Positions 42,918 to 53,012 are shown, numbered from the stretch's first letter. The stretch: DNA of 64,000 nucleotides from an uncultured Aquimarina sp. (GCF_947495315.1 NZ_CANLYD010000003.1:372001-436000), one strand, 5' to 3'. Notes: generated from the sequence alone by a model not told the origin. Numbers and translations are program-made.

Positions 42918-43818
42918 GCTTCAGAATTACCTACATTTTCATTTTATAGTCTTTGTATGGGGTTTTACAGCAATACTCGGAGAATTAATTTCCATTGATG
43001 CGCTACCTTTAGTATGGTATAGAATGTTAATGGCTTCGGGGTTTATTTATATTTATATCTATTTAAGAAAGATTTCCCTAAACATTTCCACAAAACTTCT
43101 AGCGACATTATGTATTGCTGGAGCTATCATAGCGCTACATTGGATTACATTTTTTGCAGCAATAAAAGTATCTAATGTTTCTATAACTTTAGCTGTGCTA
43201 TCTACTGGAGCATTTTTTACTTCAATTTTGGAGCCTATTTTTTATAAACGTAAGCTGATATGGTATGAAGTCGTATTTGGTCTTATGGTGATTTGTGGAC
43301 TTTATATTATTTTTAAGGTAGAAGGAGATTATTTTTTAGGTATTATATATGCAATATGTTCGGCTTTTTTGTCCTCGGTTTTTTCATTGATTAACGGAAA
43401 GATTGCACGGCAATATACGCCATCAATGATTTCTTTTTACGAATTGTTAAGTGGTGTTGGTTTTGTAACCATTTATTTAATCGGAGTTTCCTTTTTTGGA
43501 AACGAGAATGACGGTTTTTCAGTTGCTTTCTTTCAATTGTCAACTTCGGATTGGGTGTATCTTGTCATTTTAGCATCTTTCTGTACGGCTTATGCCTTTA
43601 TTGGCTCTGTTCAGGTAATGAAATACTTAAGTCCATATACGGTAATGTTAACGATTAATCTAGAGCCGATTTATGGAATAGTATTGGCTTATTTAATTTT
43701 TGGAGATTCAGAAAAAATGAATCCTGGATTTTATTACGGAGCCCTTATTATATTGGGCACTGTTGTGTTAAACGGAATATTTAAAAATATTAAAAAAATA
43801 AAAAGACAAAGGTCTTAA
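42904..43818 (+). CDS. EamA-family drug/metabolite transporter
   Basis: The 304-residue protein has about ten hydrophobic helices in two EamA halves, with WYRMLMASG and ALHWITFFAAIKVSNVSI in the first and ITLAVLSTGAFF...; the second ends YTVMLTINLEPIYGIVLAYLIFGDSEKM. Family members export amino acids or metabolites; the substrate is unknown. Its start lies 14 bases within lptG, so it is translationally coupled. Confidence 0.92.
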   Translation: MPNVKLQNYLHFHFIVFVWGFTAILGELISIDALPLVWYRMLMASGFIYIYIYLRKISLNISTKLLATLCIAGAIIALHWITFFAAIKVSNVSITLAVLSTGAFFTSILEPIFYKRKLIWYEVVFGLMVICGLYIIFKVEGDYFLGIIYAICSAFLSSVFSLINGKIARQYTPSMISFYELLSGVGFVTIYLIGVSFFGNENDGFSVAFFQLSTSDWVYLVILASFCTAYAFIGSVQVMKYLSPYTVMLTINLEPIYGIVLAYLIFGDSEKMNPGFYYGALIILGTVVLNGIFKNIKKIKRQRS

Positions 43819-43889
43819 TACTAGTTTAACAAGTATTGTTTTATATTTGTCTGCTAACCCTAGTTAAAAAATAAAAATATATTCTTGAT

Positions 43890-44843
43890 ATGGAATATTT
43901 AGAATTTGAACTCCCCATAAAAGAACTCGAGGAACAATTTGAGAAGGCTTGCGCTATAGGAGCAGAGAGTGACGTTGATGTTACTGATACCTGTAAGCAA
44001 ATCGAAAAGAAGTTGAACGAGACAAAAAAGGAAATTTATAAAAACCTTACTGCTTGGCAGAGAGTACAATTGTCCAGACATCCATCTAGGCCGTATACCT
44101 TAGATTACATTAACGCAATCTGTGGTGAGTCTTTTTTAGAATTACACGGAGATCGTAATGTTAAAGATGATAAGGCAATGATAGGAGGTCTTGGTAAGAT
44201 TGGTGATCAAAGCTTTATGTTTATTGGCCAGCAAAAGGGGTATAATACTAAAACAAGACAATATCGTAACTTCGGGATGGCTAATCCAGAAGGATATAGA
44301 AAAGCACTTCGATTAATGAAAAGTGCAGAAAAATTTAATATTCCTGTAGTAAGTTTTATAGATACACCTGGTGCTTATCCAGGTCTAGAAGCTGAGGAAA
44401 GAGGACAAGGCGAAGCTATTGCTAGAAATATTCTGGAAATGACTCGTCTTAAAGTTCCTATTATTGTTATCATTATTGGAGAAGGAGCCAGTGGTGGAGC
44501 ATTAGGAATAGGAGTAGGTGATAAAGTATTGATGCTAGAGAATTCTTGGTATTCTGTAATTTCTCCAGAAAACTGTTCTTCTATATTATGGAGAAGCTGG
44601 GAACAAAAAGAAATAGCAGCAGAAGCTTTAAAATTAACTGCAAAAGATAGTGCTAAACTTAAAGTTGTGGATGAAATCGTAAGAGAACCACTTGGTGGAG
44701 CACATAGTGATCGTGAAAAAACATTTAAAGCTGTACGTGACAAAATTTTATCGTCTTTTGATGAGATGAAAAACTTATCACCAGAAGAATTGGTCGAAAA
44801 GCGTATGGATAAATATGCAAATATGGGAGTCTTTAAAGGCTAA
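43890..44843 (+). CDS. accA: Acetyl-CoA carboxylase carboxyltransferase, alpha subunit
   Basis: AccA, with AccD, transfers carboxyl to acetyl-CoA for fatty-acid synthesis. The 317-residue protein is full length: [13 protein letters not shown] at the start, the [21 protein letters not shown] block, [17 protein letters not shown], and [21 protein letters not shown] with [17 protein letters not shown]. It has its own terminator before dnaB. Confidence 0.97.
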   Translation: MEYLEFELPIKELEEQFEKACAIGAESDVDVTDTCKQIEKKLNETKKEIYKNLTAWQRVQLSRHPSRPYTLDYINAICGESFLELHGDRNVKDDKAMIGGLGKIGDQSFMFIGQQKGYNTKTRQYRNFGMANPEGYRKALRLMKSAEKFNIPVVSFIDTPGAYPGLEAEERGQGEAIARNILEMTRLKVPIIVIIIGEGASGGALGIGVGDKVLMLENSWYSVISPENCSSILWRSWEQKEIAAEALKLTAKDSAKLKVVDEIVREPLGGAHSDREKTFKAVRDKILSSFDEMKNLSPEELVEKRMDKYANMGVFKG

Positions 44844-44865
44844 CCCCTAATAAATCACTTGACAC

Positions 44866-44898
44866 AAAAATCTGAAGTTTTTGACTTCGGATTTTTTT
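44866..44898 (+). terminator. Terminator after accA
   Basis: AAATCTGAAGT (44868-44878) pairs with ACTTCGGATTT (44884-44894) with one wobble, around five bases, followed by a T-run. Confidence 0.8.
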
Positions 44899-45011
44899 AT
44901 GCTTATTAACAATATAATTAAGTTATCAACAGTTCATTTGTTGAAGACCGGTGAACATTCATTACCTTTGTATAAGGTCCACCTCTTTACAATTTTTTTA
45001 CATTCGTAGTT

Positions 45012-46559
45012 ATGGAAAAAGTACAGCAAACTCAGCAATCTAATTACGGTCGGGGGAACGTAATTTCGCTGGAAAAAGGAAAAATACCTCCTCAAGCAAC
45101 TGATTTAGAGGAAGTTGTGCTTGGAGCAATGATGATTGATAAGAAAGGGGTTGATGAAATTATTGACATTCTTAATCCTGATGTATTTTACCGAGAGTCT
45201 CATAAATACATTTTTGAAGCAATCTACAAACTCTTCGAAAATTCAGAACCAATAGACTTATTAACGGTTTCTAGTCAACTTAAGAAGGACGCAAAACTAG
45301 AATTAGCAGGTGGGGAATTTTATCTTATACAATTAACCCAAAAGGTAGCATCTTCTGCACACATCGAGTTTCATGCACGTATAATTTTGCAGAAATATAT
45401 TCAGCGTAGTCTGATCAAAATATCAAACGAAATCATAGAAGAGTCCTATGACGAGACCACTGATGTTTTTGATCTTTTGGATATGGCAGAATCTAGGTTA
45501 TATGAGGTAACTCAGGGAAATATTAAAAGATCTACAGAAACTGCCCAGAATTTGGTAATCCAGGCCAAGAAAAAAATTCAGGAAATATCTAATAAAGAAG
45601 GAATGAGTGGAGTACCTTCTGGTTTTGATAAATTAGATAAACTTACTTCCGGTTGGCAGCCTAGTGATTTAATTATTGTTGCAGCACGTCCTGGTATGGG
45701 TAAAACAGCTTTGACATTATCGATGGCCAGAAATATGGCCGTTGGAGCTAATATCCCAGTTGCGTTCTTCTCATTAGAGATGTCTTCGGTACAGCTAATT
45801 ACCCGTTTGATTTCCTCAGAAACCGGGCTTTCTTCAGAAAAATTACGTACGGGTAAGTTAGAAAAGCATGAGTGGGAACAGCTGAATGTGAAGGTTAAAG
45901 ATTTAGAAAAAGCACCACTTTTTATTGATGATACACCTTCTCTTTCCATTTTTGATTTGAGAGCAAAAGCACGTCGTCTTTCTTCTCAACATGGTATAAA
46001 AATGATCGTAATTGATTATTTACAATTAATGACTGCAGGAGGAAGTGGTAAGAATGGAAATCGTGAACAAGAAATTTCGACAATTTCGCGTAACCTTAAG
46101 GCATTAGCGAAAGAATTGAATATACCGGTTATTGCATTATCACAGCTATCACGTGCTGTAGAAACTCGTGGAGGAAGTAAACGACCATTATTAAGTGACT
46201 TAAGGGAATCTGGAGCTATTGAACAAGATGCAGATATTGTGGCATTTATATTTAGACCAGAATATTATAAGATAGATGAATGGGATGATGAAGAAAGATC
46301 TCCTACACAAGGACAAGGAGAATTTATTGTAGCGAAACACCGTAATGGTGGTTTAGAAAATATTAGGTTAAAGTTCATTGGTCACTTAGGTAAATTTGAT
46401 AACTTAGATGACTTTAGTACTCCTTTCGAGTTTCATTCTAAAATGAACGATGGAAAAGAAGAAGAAGATCCGTTTAGTACAAACCATCTTCCTAGTGCCG
46501 ATGAAGCTTTTGGGAGTAGCATAAATGATTCTAACAATGATGATGACGTTCCTTTCTAA
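45012..46559 (+). CDS. dnaB: Replicative DNA helicase
   Basis: DnaB is the ring helicase at the replication fork. The 515-residue protein has the N-terminal domain (PPQATDLEEVVLGAMMIDKKGVDEII...) and a RecA-like C-terminal part with Walker A ARPGMGKT (225-232), FFSLEMSSVQLITRLIS, MIVIDYLQLM, and the arginine-finger region LSDLRESGAIEQDADIV. The C-terminal tail is Asp-rich and unstructured. No intein or insertion is present. Confidence 0.97.
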   Translation: MEKVQQTQQSNYGRGNVISLEKGKIPPQATDLEEVVLGAMMIDKKGVDEIIDILNPDVFYRESHKYIFEAIYKLFENSEPIDLLTVSSQLKKDAKLELAGGEFYLIQLTQKVASSAHIEFHARIILQKYIQRSLIKISNEIIEESYDETTDVFDLLDMAESRLYEVTQGNIKRSTETAQNLVIQAKKKIQEISNKEGMSGVPSGFDKLDKLTSGWQPSDLIIVAARPGMGKTALTLSMARNMAVGANIPVAFFSLEMSSVQLITRLISSETGLSSEKLRTGKLEKHEWEQLNVKVKDLEKAPLFIDDTPSLSIFDLRAKARRLSSQHGIKMIVIDYLQLMTAGGSGKNGNREQEISTISRNLKALAKELNIPVIALSQLSRAVETRGGSKRPLLSDLRESGAIEQDADIVAFIFRPEYYKIDEWDDEERSPTQGQGEFIVAKHRNGGLENIRLKFIGHLGKFDNLDDFSTPFEFHSKMNDGKEEEDPFSTNHLPSADEAFGSSINDSNNDDDVPF

Positions 46560-46563
46560 AAAC

Positions 46564-47823
46564 ATGTATAAGTTTTTGATTTATATTTTTTTGTTTTTTC
46601 TTTCATTTCAATCATATGCTTCGTATGTATTGATACCTATGGATGCTGAAAGTCAGCAAAATCATTTAAAAGCTTATGGAATTACCTATTGGACATTGAG
46701 TAAAGATCTTAAAGTAAAATGGTTGCTTAATTATAGAGGTGGCTCCTTTCTTTTACCCGATACAGAAGATATCAGAAAAGAATGTACGATTAGAGGAGTT
46801 TCATATGAAGTGTTAAGTGATTCCAATACAGAGGAAATTTTAGCAGAAATTAGTAGCCCATCTAAGAATATGGAGGCCGTTGTACTAGAAAAAGCCCCAA
46901 AGATAGCAGTATATTCTCCAAAAGGAAATCAACCTTGGGATGATGCAGTAACCATGGTACTTACTTTTGCAGAAATCCCTTATGAAACGGTATACGATAA
47001 AGAGGTATTAGAAGATAATTTAATACTATTTGATTGGTTACATCTACATCACGAAGATTTTACGGGACAGTATGGCAAGTTTTATTCTTCATACAGAGCA
47101 GCACCTTGGTACATAAGAGAAAAAGCTCAAGCAGAAAAATTAGCAAATGATTTGGGATATCAAAAAGTTTCTCAAGAAAAATTAGGCGTTGCTCTAAAAA
47201 TTAGAGATTATGTTGTTGGAGGTGGTTTTATGTTTGCTATGTGTAGCGCAACAGATAGTTTTGAGATAGCATTAGCGGCAGAAGGAGTAGATATATGTGA
47301 ACCAATGTTTGATGGAGATCCGAGTGAGCCTGGATACCAATCTAAAATTGATTATAATAAAACATTTGCATTTAAGGATTTTACATTAGAACGTAGCCCT
47401 AATGTATATGAGTTTTCTTCTATTGATATGACCAGGAAACGTCGTATTTCTAAAACTACGGATTATTTTACACTAATGGATTTTTCGGCAAAATGGGATC
47501 CAATTCCTACAATGCTTTGTCAGAATCACACTGCGTTGGTAAAAGGATTTATGGGGCAGACCACTGCATATGACCCTAGCGAAATAAAATCTAATGTATT
47601 AGTTTTGGGAGAAAACAGAACTAATAATGAAGCTAGATACATTCATGGAATCAAAGGAAAAGGTTTCTTTACTTTTTATGGTGGTCACGATCCCGAAGAT
47701 TACCAGCATAGAGTAGGAGATCCAAAAACAGAACTAGAATTACACCCTAATTCTCCTGGATATCGTTTAATTCTTAATAATGTTCTTTTTCCCGCTGCTA
47801 AAAAGAAAAAACAAAAAACTTAA
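46564..47823 (+). CDS. Exported protein with amidotransferase-like features, function unknown
   Basis: I choose the ATG at 46564, just after the dnaB stop (an ATG at 46525 overlaps dnaB). It gives 419 residues with a signal (FLIYIFLFFLSFQSYAS). Conserved-looking blocks are the start YVLIPMDAESQQNHLKAYGITYW, DDAVTMVLTFAEIPYETVYD, DWLHLHHEDFTGQYGKFY, GGGFMFAMCSATDSFEIAL with Cys227, and GKGFFTFYGGHDPEDYQHRVGDPKT. The central Cys and Gly-rich loop recall class I glutamine amidotransferase or ThuA folds; that is inference. It follows dnaB and likely shares its transcript. Confidence 0.7.
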   Translation: MYKFLIYIFLFFLSFQSYASYVLIPMDAESQQNHLKAYGITYWTLSKDLKVKWLLNYRGGSFLLPDTEDIRKECTIRGVSYEVLSDSNTEEILAEISSPSKNMEAVVLEKAPKIAVYSPKGNQPWDDAVTMVLTFAEIPYETVYDKEVLEDNLILFDWLHLHHEDFTGQYGKFYSSYRAAPWYIREKAQAEKLANDLGYQKVSQEKLGVALKIRDYVVGGGFMFAMCSATDSFEIALAAEGVDICEPMFDGDPSEPGYQSKIDYNKTFAFKDFTLERSPNVYEFSSIDMTRKRRISKTTDYFTLMDFSAKWDPIPTMLCQNHTALVKGFMGQTTAYDPSEIKSNVLVLGENRTNNEARYIHGIKGKGFFTFYGGHDPEDYQHRVGDPKTELELHPNSPGYRLILNNVLFPAAKKKKQKT

Positions 47824-47896
47824 TTGTTTTCAATTTCTATTTCCATTAAACTATGAAATCACGGTTTATAGGGTGATGTAAGTATACGACATTTTG

Positions 47897-47904
47897 TAGC
47901 TTTG
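47897..47904 (+). promoter_or_regulatory. -7 element upstream of the DKNYY gene
   Basis: TAGCTTTG fits TAnnTTTG and ends five bases before the ATG at 47910, so the transcript may be leaderless or the true start may be the ATG at 47928. Confidence 0.45.
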
Positions 47905-47909
47905 GTCCA

Positions 47910-48920
47910 ATGGTAAAAAAGGTCATAATGATAGTCGCTATTTTGTTCATATCAATAGGTGCTTTATGTATCTATGGAGTATATCGTTTTTTTAATCCTT
48001 TTGGGAAAGTAGTGAATGAAGAATTATCTGATTCTTATTATTACACAAGAGATAATAAAGGTATCGTATATAGTCCGATGGGGAATTGGTTTTCACTGGG
48101 CAAGAATGAAATGGAAGTAGATCTTCCTACTTTTCAAGTTTTGGGTAGAGATTATGCGAAGGATGCAAATCACGCTTATTTTAAATCCAGAGTCATAAAT
48201 ACTCCTGTAGATGTTCCTTCTTTCGAAGTGAAATATGGTTTTATGCCAATAGATAAGAATCATGTCTTTATTTTAGTTGATGATTTATACTATTTAGATA
48301 ATTCAGAAGCCGAAGGATTTAAAATTTTGGAAGGAGCAGATGCTCAGACTTATGAGCAACTCAGTTATAATTTTGCAAAAGATAAAAACTTTATTTACCG
48401 TAATAATGAAAAATGTACGGAAGTAGATCATGGATCTTTTGAAATCATTAATGATCAGTTCTGTAAAGATGTTAAAGGAGTTTACCACTATCAATATGGA
48501 GAACCTCTATTGAAAATTGATGGTGCTAATATTTCAGAAATAGTTTCCCTAACAAGCTCTCATATAAGAGACGATGAGAATATTTATTTCTATCTTACCT
48601 ATAGAGGGGGTGATTATATACAAGAAGTGATAAAGCTTCCTTTTAAAAATAGTAATGAAATTACATTTTTTGATGATTCTTCCCTTTTAAAAATAGACAA
48701 TCACATTTTTTATGAGGGTTTAATAATCGATGAGGCTGATGCACCTTCATTTAAAGAATTATCATATGGATATGCTAAAGATGCATCTCATGTTTTTTTT
48801 AATGGTAAAATTGTAGAAGGAGCAGATGTAACTACCTTTAGATATAATGATAAAAACTATACTTTTTCTGATAAAAGTCATGTGTATGAAGCAGGCAAAA
48901 TAGTGAAGAGTAAGAAGTAA
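47910..48920 (+). CDS. DKNYY-family protein
   Basis: The 336-residue protein starts with a membrane helix (VIMIVAILFISIGALCIYGVY) and then repeats of the DKNYY type: LGRDYAKDANHAYFKS, GFMPIDKNHVFILVD, LSYNFAKDKNFIYRNN, LSYGYAKDASHVFFNG. Each is D-K/A-N/S-h-h-Y. The biochemical role of the family is not known. It probably faces the periplasm. It has its own promoter-like site and no signal for cleavage. Confidence 0.88.
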   Translation: MVKKVIMIVAILFISIGALCIYGVYRFFNPFGKVVNEELSDSYYYTRDNKGIVYSPMGNWFSLGKNEMEVDLPTFQVLGRDYAKDANHAYFKSRVINTPVDVPSFEVKYGFMPIDKNHVFILVDDLYYLDNSEAEGFKILEGADAQTYEQLSYNFAKDKNFIYRNNEKCTEVDHGSFEIINDQFCKDVKGVYHYQYGEPLLKIDGANISEIVSLTSSHIRDDENIYFYLTYRGGDYIQEVIKLPFKNSNEITFFDDSSLLKIDNHIFYEGLIIDEADAPSFKELSYGYAKDASHVFFNGKIVEGADVTTFRYNDKNYTFSDKSHVYEAGKIVKSKK

Positions 48921-48992
48921 TGGATTATTGTTTGTAAGGTTGTGAATGTGATACGACTATTGTATACTTAAACTATAACCTTACATTTAAAA

Positions 48993-49799
48993 ATGAAAAA
49001 AATAACACTAATCGCTCTAACTTTAGGAGTTTTATTTTCTTGTAAAGAAACACCTAAAACAGAAAAAGAAATTGTTGTAGAAGAGAAAGTTGAAGTAACT
49101 ATTTCTGATCGTTCTAAAGATTTCCCAACAGATATAACCACCGTTTTTAAGGCTCATGGTGGAATTCAAGCTTTTGATCAGCAAAACACACTTGTTTTTG
49201 AACTTTCTAATCCAGAAGGTAATGAAAAGCACACTACTGATCTTAAGACTAGACATGCTCGAATAGAAACAGACAAATTTGTATTAGGTTTTGATGGAGA
49301 AGAGGCTTGGATCGAACAAGATTCTACTTATTTCAAGGGAAACCCTCGTTTTTATCATAACCTTATGTTCTATTTTTATGCAATGCCTTTTGTGTTGGGA
49401 GATGAAGGTATTTCTTATGAAAAAGTTGATGATCTTAAAGTAGGTGATGTGTCGTATCCAGGTTATAAAATATCCTATGGAAAAGAGATTGGAGATTCTC
49501 CAAAAGATAATTATTTCTTGTATTATGAAGCTGATTCCTATAAGATGAAATACTTAGGGTATACGGTAACGTTTTTTAGTAAAGAAAGTAGTGAAAAGAT
49601 AAGTTTAATAGAATATACTGACTGGAATGATGTTAATGGCTTGTTACTTCCTAAAACATTAAAATGGAGAGCATATAAAGAAGGTGTTGTTGGTGATGTC
49701 AAAAGTGAAAGAAATTTTGTGAATGCTTCTGCAAGTTCAGAAAAAATGGATTCATCTATATTTAGTAAATCAAAAGAAAAGAAAGAAGATACTATGTAA
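48993..49799 (+). CDS. DUF6503-like lipoprotein
   Basis: The 268-residue precursor has a lipobox ending LFSC (Cys17), then a Glu-Lys-rich spacer. The main domain has the blocks AHGGIQAFDQQNTLVFEL, FDGEEAWIEQDSTYFKGNPRFYHNLMFYFYAMPFVLGDEGI, and GDSPKDNYFLYYEADSYKMKYLGYTVTFF, which I recall from the flavobacterial DUF6503 family. No catalytic residues are recognised. Function is unknown. Confidence 0.78.
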   Translation: MKKITLIALTLGVLFSCKETPKTEKEIVVEEKVEVTISDRSKDFPTDITTVFKAHGGIQAFDQQNTLVFELSNPEGNEKHTTDLKTRHARIETDKFVLGFDGEEAWIEQDSTYFKGNPRFYHNLMFYFYAMPFVLGDEGISYEKVDDLKVGDVSYPGYKISYGKEIGDSPKDNYFLYYEADSYKMKYLGYTVTFFSKESSEKISLIEYTDWNDVNGLLLPKTLKWRAYKEGVVGDVKSERNFVNASASSEKMDSSIFSKSKEKKEDTM

Positions 49800-49836
49800 G
49801 AAGTATCAACATTGAAAAAGAAAAGTTGTTTTACAA

Positions 49837-49870
49837 AGCCCTATTGCTATTAGTAATAGGGCTCTTTTTT
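49837..49870 (+). terminator. Rho-independent-type terminator
   Basis: AGCCCTATT (49837-49845) pairs with AATAGGGCT (49855-49863) around nine bases, followed by CTTTTTT. Confidence 0.85.
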
Positions 49871-49893
49871 ATAAATCAAAAATTTTTTTTCGC

Positions 49894-49933
49894 AAAAATC
49901 ACCATATCATTTTTAGGATATGGTGATTTTTCA
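49894..49933. terminator. Second, stronger hairpin in tandem
   Basis: AAAAATCACCATATC (49894-49908) pairs perfectly over 15 bp with GATATGGTGATTTTT (49917-49931), with an 8-base loop and T at the end. It could back up the first terminator. Confidence 0.75.
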
Positions 49934-50097
49934 CTTCCATTTAACATTCATATTGCGAAATAATCATTTTAGGTAGGCTTTTTAACAAGAATATTATAAA
50001 GTCACGTTAAGCACATTTTTAGAATTAGCTAATTTTATATCCTTTATTTAATTCTATTTACGAAAACGATATAGTAACACACGCAAAAACCAATTCT

Positions 50098-51219
50098 ATG
50101 TATACAGAACTTACTACAAGCAACAGGATATTGATGGGGCCAGGACCATCGGATGCTCATCCTAGAGTGCTAAAAGCAATGTCAACCCCATTAATTGGTC
50201 ATCTGGATCCAGAATTTGTAACCATTATGGATGAGGTTAAGACGATGGTGCAGGAAACTTTTATGACTCAAAATAATATGACATTTGTTGTTTCTGCTCC
50301 GGGAAGTGCAGGTATGGAAACCTGTTTGGTCAATTTATTAGAACCAGGAGACGAAGCTATCATTTGTATTAATGGTGTGTTTGGAGGCAGAATGGCCGAT
50401 ATAGGAGAAAGATGTGGTGCAAAAGTTCATAAGGTTGAGGTAAAGTGGGGAACTGTAATTACTCCTGAAGATATTAAAAAGGCATTAGATGTATGTAAGA
50501 AACCAAAATTAGTAGCGTTGGTTCACGCAGAAACTTCTACCGGAGCACTACAGCCATTAAAAGAAATAAGCGACTTGGTACATAATGCAGGTGGATTATT
50601 GATGGTGGATGCAGTGACTTCATATTGTGGAATGGAATTAAGAGTAGATGATTGGAATATTGATGCAATATATACTGGTACACAAAAAAATCTAAGTGCG
50701 CCTCCAGGATTGTCTCCTGTTAGTTTTTCGGATAATGCATTGAAGGCTTTAGAAAATAGAAAAACAAAAGTACAAAGCTGGTTTCTGGATTTAAGTTTAG
50801 TGAAAAACTATTGGGGTGGTGCCAAACGTGCATATCACCACACAGCTCCAGTTTCCTCCGTTTATGCGTTAAGAGAATCTCTTAGAATTGTTTTAGAAGA
50901 GGGACTAGAAAATAGATGGAAAAGGCATAAAGATGTTCATCAGGTTTTAAAAACCAAATTGGAGAATTTAGGATTTAAATATTTGGTAGAAGAACAATAT
51001 AGGTTACCTAATTTAAATGCGGTTTTTTTACCTGAAGGAAATGATGAAGCATTACTACGAAAAAGGCTACTAAATGATTATAATATCGAAGTAGGAGGAG
51101 GGCTAGGTGACTTTACCGGTAAGATATGGCGTATAGGTATAATGGGAGAAAGTTGTACACTAAATCATGTAAATATGTTGGTCAGTGCGCTTCAGGATAT
51201 GAAGGAATTTAAAAGTTAA
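50098..51219 (+). CDS. Alanine-glyoxylate/serine-pyruvate type aminotransferase
   Basis: The 373-residue PLP enzyme is of the AGXT class: MGPGPSDAHPRVLKAMSTP at the start, SAPGSAGMETCLVNLLEPGDEA, HAETSTGALQPL, VDAVTSYCGMELRVDDW, and the Schiff-base Lys in TGTQKNLSAPPGLSPVSF. It transfers an amino group to glyoxylate or pyruvate. The exact donor cannot be fixed. It stands alone on its strand with a 297-base upstream region holding two terminators. Confidence 0.93.
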   Translation: MYTELTTSNRILMGPGPSDAHPRVLKAMSTPLIGHLDPEFVTIMDEVKTMVQETFMTQNNMTFVVSAPGSAGMETCLVNLLEPGDEAIICINGVFGGRMADIGERCGAKVHKVEVKWGTVITPEDIKKALDVCKKPKLVALVHAETSTGALQPLKEISDLVHNAGGLLMVDAVTSYCGMELRVDDWNIDAIYTGTQKNLSAPPGLSPVSFSDNALKALENRKTKVQSWFLDLSLVKNYWGGAKRAYHHTAPVSSVYALRESLRIVLEEGLENRWKRHKDVHQVLKTKLENLGFKYLVEEQYRLPNLNAVFLPEGNDEALLRKRLLNDYNIEVGGGLGDFTGKIWRIGIMGESCTLNHVNMLVSALQDMKEFKS

Positions 51220-51339
51220 TATACTCGAAAATAGGGAATAACATTTCACTGAAAACAGGGTGAAATTTGAGGTTAAAATTTGCAAAATTTGTATACACGA
51301 AATAGTTAATCATTTTTTAATCTCTTAAAACTTTATTCA

Positions 51340-51657
51340 ATGAGTTCTATACATAATGACCAAATGGTCGTAGAAATCTTAAACTTTTTTTATCCTAATA
51401 ATACAATTTCAGAGTACAATGTAACTGATGATTTAGGCGATTTAGCAGCAGAAATGTATGCAGAAGCGCTAGAAGCTTCTAACGCAATGCATCTAGTGCC
51501 TAGACCAACATATACACCTTCATTTTCCTGGTTAATAAAAGAGGGGGTTAAAGCAGCTTGGAGATCAAAAGGAGGAGATGAAATATACGAGTCGGTAAGA
51601 GTTACGGTAGCACTAAAATACAAAAGTGAGCATCAAATGGTAAAGCTAGGAATTTAA
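51340..51657 (+). CDS. Small conserved-looking protein of unknown function
   Basis: The 105-residue product has no signal peptide. It opens with SSIHNDQMVVEILNFFYPNNTI, has an Ala/Glu-rich helix (LGDLAAEMYAEALEASNAMHL) and an aromatic patch (PSFSWLIKEGVKAAWRSKGGDEIYESVRVTVALKYKS). I do not recognise it. Codon use looks like its neighbours and it has a strong terminator right after, which supports a real gene. Confidence 0.7.
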   Translation: MSSIHNDQMVVEILNFFYPNNTISEYNVTDDLGDLAAEMYAEALEASNAMHLVPRPTYTPSFSWLIKEGVKAAWRSKGGDEIYESVRVTVALKYKSEHQMVKLGI

Positions 51658-51660
51658 ATA

Positions 51661-51694
51661 AAATAGAGGCGCTTGATAAAAGCGCCTCTATTTT
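51661..51694. terminator. Bidirectional terminator
   Basis: AAATAGAGGCGCTT (51661-51674) pairs perfectly with AAGCGCCTCTATTT (51680-51693) around GATAA. It lies between convergent genes. Confidence 0.93.
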
Positions 51695-51719
51695 ATTTAG
51701 TACTCGTCAGTATACTTAA

Positions 51720-53012
51720 TTATTTACTGTATTTATTATTGTACCGCTTCCATAGTTTAGTTTGATGACTTTCTAAACTGATATCTCTACCTTGAATGAA
51801 AGCTTTTTCTAATTGATTTGTTCGCATATCTAAAGCGTCACCGATACTAATAAACAAGGTCGCATCTTTTCCTACCTCTAATGTACCTACCATGTCATCA
51901 ATACCTAATATTTTAGCAGTATTGCCAGTAATTAATTGTAATGCTTTTTCTTTGTCCAATCCATGAGCAGCAACTGTTCCTGCTTGAAAAGGAAGATTAC
52001 GAGCATTAGCACGCTCCATCTGACCACTATTTTCTAAGGCAACTAATACACCAGCATCCATTAATGTTTTTGCATTTTTGTATGGCAAGTCATAGTCATC
52101 ATCTTCATAATTCGGAGTAGAGTGAGTTCTGGTTAGTAATACAGGAATATTTTCCTGTTTTAATTGATTCGCTACTTTGTATGCTTCATCAGCATGAACC
52201 AAAACGACCTTTTTGATTCCTTGTTCTTTTATAAAACTTAATACATCTAGAATTGCTTTTTCTGGACTGACATGGATGAACAATGTTTGAGAACCGTCAA
52301 AGATTTTAGCCATTGCCAGATGAGGTAAGTGTTTTTTACCTGAGTTTGATTGAATAGTTGCTTTGACTTGATACAGATAATCATTGATTTCTATAACTTG
52401 TTCTGTGTATTTTTTATTTGGTTTAAAACCTGGATCTTCACCGAGCCACCATCTTCCTCTGGTAAAAGGACTTGGCCAATTAAGATGTATACCATCATCA
52501 GTTTTTAGCGCAGCATCTTCCCAATTCCATGCATCTAATTGTACGATAGAAGAAGTTCCGGAAATCCAACCACCACGAGGTGTAGTTTGAGCAATTAGTA
52601 CTCCATTAGGCCTCATACTCTCCACGATCTTACTTTCTGCATTATAAGCAATAATACTACGAATATGAGGATTGAAACCACCTATTTCACTATCGTCATC
52701 GGTCGCTCTTACAGCACCTATTTCTACAAGTCCTAAAGTTGAATTAGGAGCTATAAATCCAGGATACACATGTTTTCCAGAAGCATCAATTACTTTTCCT
52801 TTAGCAGTAGCACTTCCATTAACACCAATATTGGTTATTTTTCCGTTTTCAAAAATTATGATACTATTCTCGATAACTTCGCCATTACCTATGTGTGCCG
52901 TTGCACCAGTGATTGTAATTGCTTCAGTTTGAGACTTAGCAGGAGTTTGCTGTGCTGTTACATTTCCGAATGCAACTATTAGCAACAACATTATATATGA
53001 TAAGTTTTTCAT
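51720..53012 (-). CDS. Exported amidohydrolase-like protein, probably without the metal site
   Basis: The 430-residue precursor has a signal peptide (MKNLSYIMLLLIVAFGNVTAQ). It has the amidohydrolase N-terminal beta part (ITITGATAHIGNGEVIENSIIIFENGKITNIG... VIDASGKHVYPGFIAPNSTLG) and the C-terminal LGIDDMVGTLEVGKDATLFI. The usual GHxH after PGFID is PGFIAPNS here, so the first metal ligands are missing. It lies 14 bases after a larger relative, and both are likely one transcript. It may be an inactive partner subunit. Confidence 0.85.
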   Translation of the reverse strand: MKNLSYIMLLLIVAFGNVTAQQTPAKSQTEAITITGATAHIGNGEVIENSIIIFENGKITNIGVNGSATAKGKVIDASGKHVYPGFIAPNSTLGLVEIGAVRATDDDSEIGGFNPHIRSIIAYNAESKIVESMRPNGVLIAQTTPRGGWISGTSSIVQLDAWNWEDAALKTDDGIHLNWPSPFTRGRWWLGEDPGFKPNKKYTEQVIEINDYLYQVKATIQSNSGKKHLPHLAMAKIFDGSQTLFIHVSPEKAILDVLSFIKEQGIKKVVLVHADEAYKVANQLKQENIPVLLTRTHSTPNYEDDDYDLPYKNAKTLMDAGVLVALENSGQMERANARNLPFQAGTVAAHGLDKEKALQLITGNTAKILGIDDMVGTLEVGKDATLFISIGDALDMRTNQLEKAFIQGRDISLESHQTKLWKRYNNKYSK

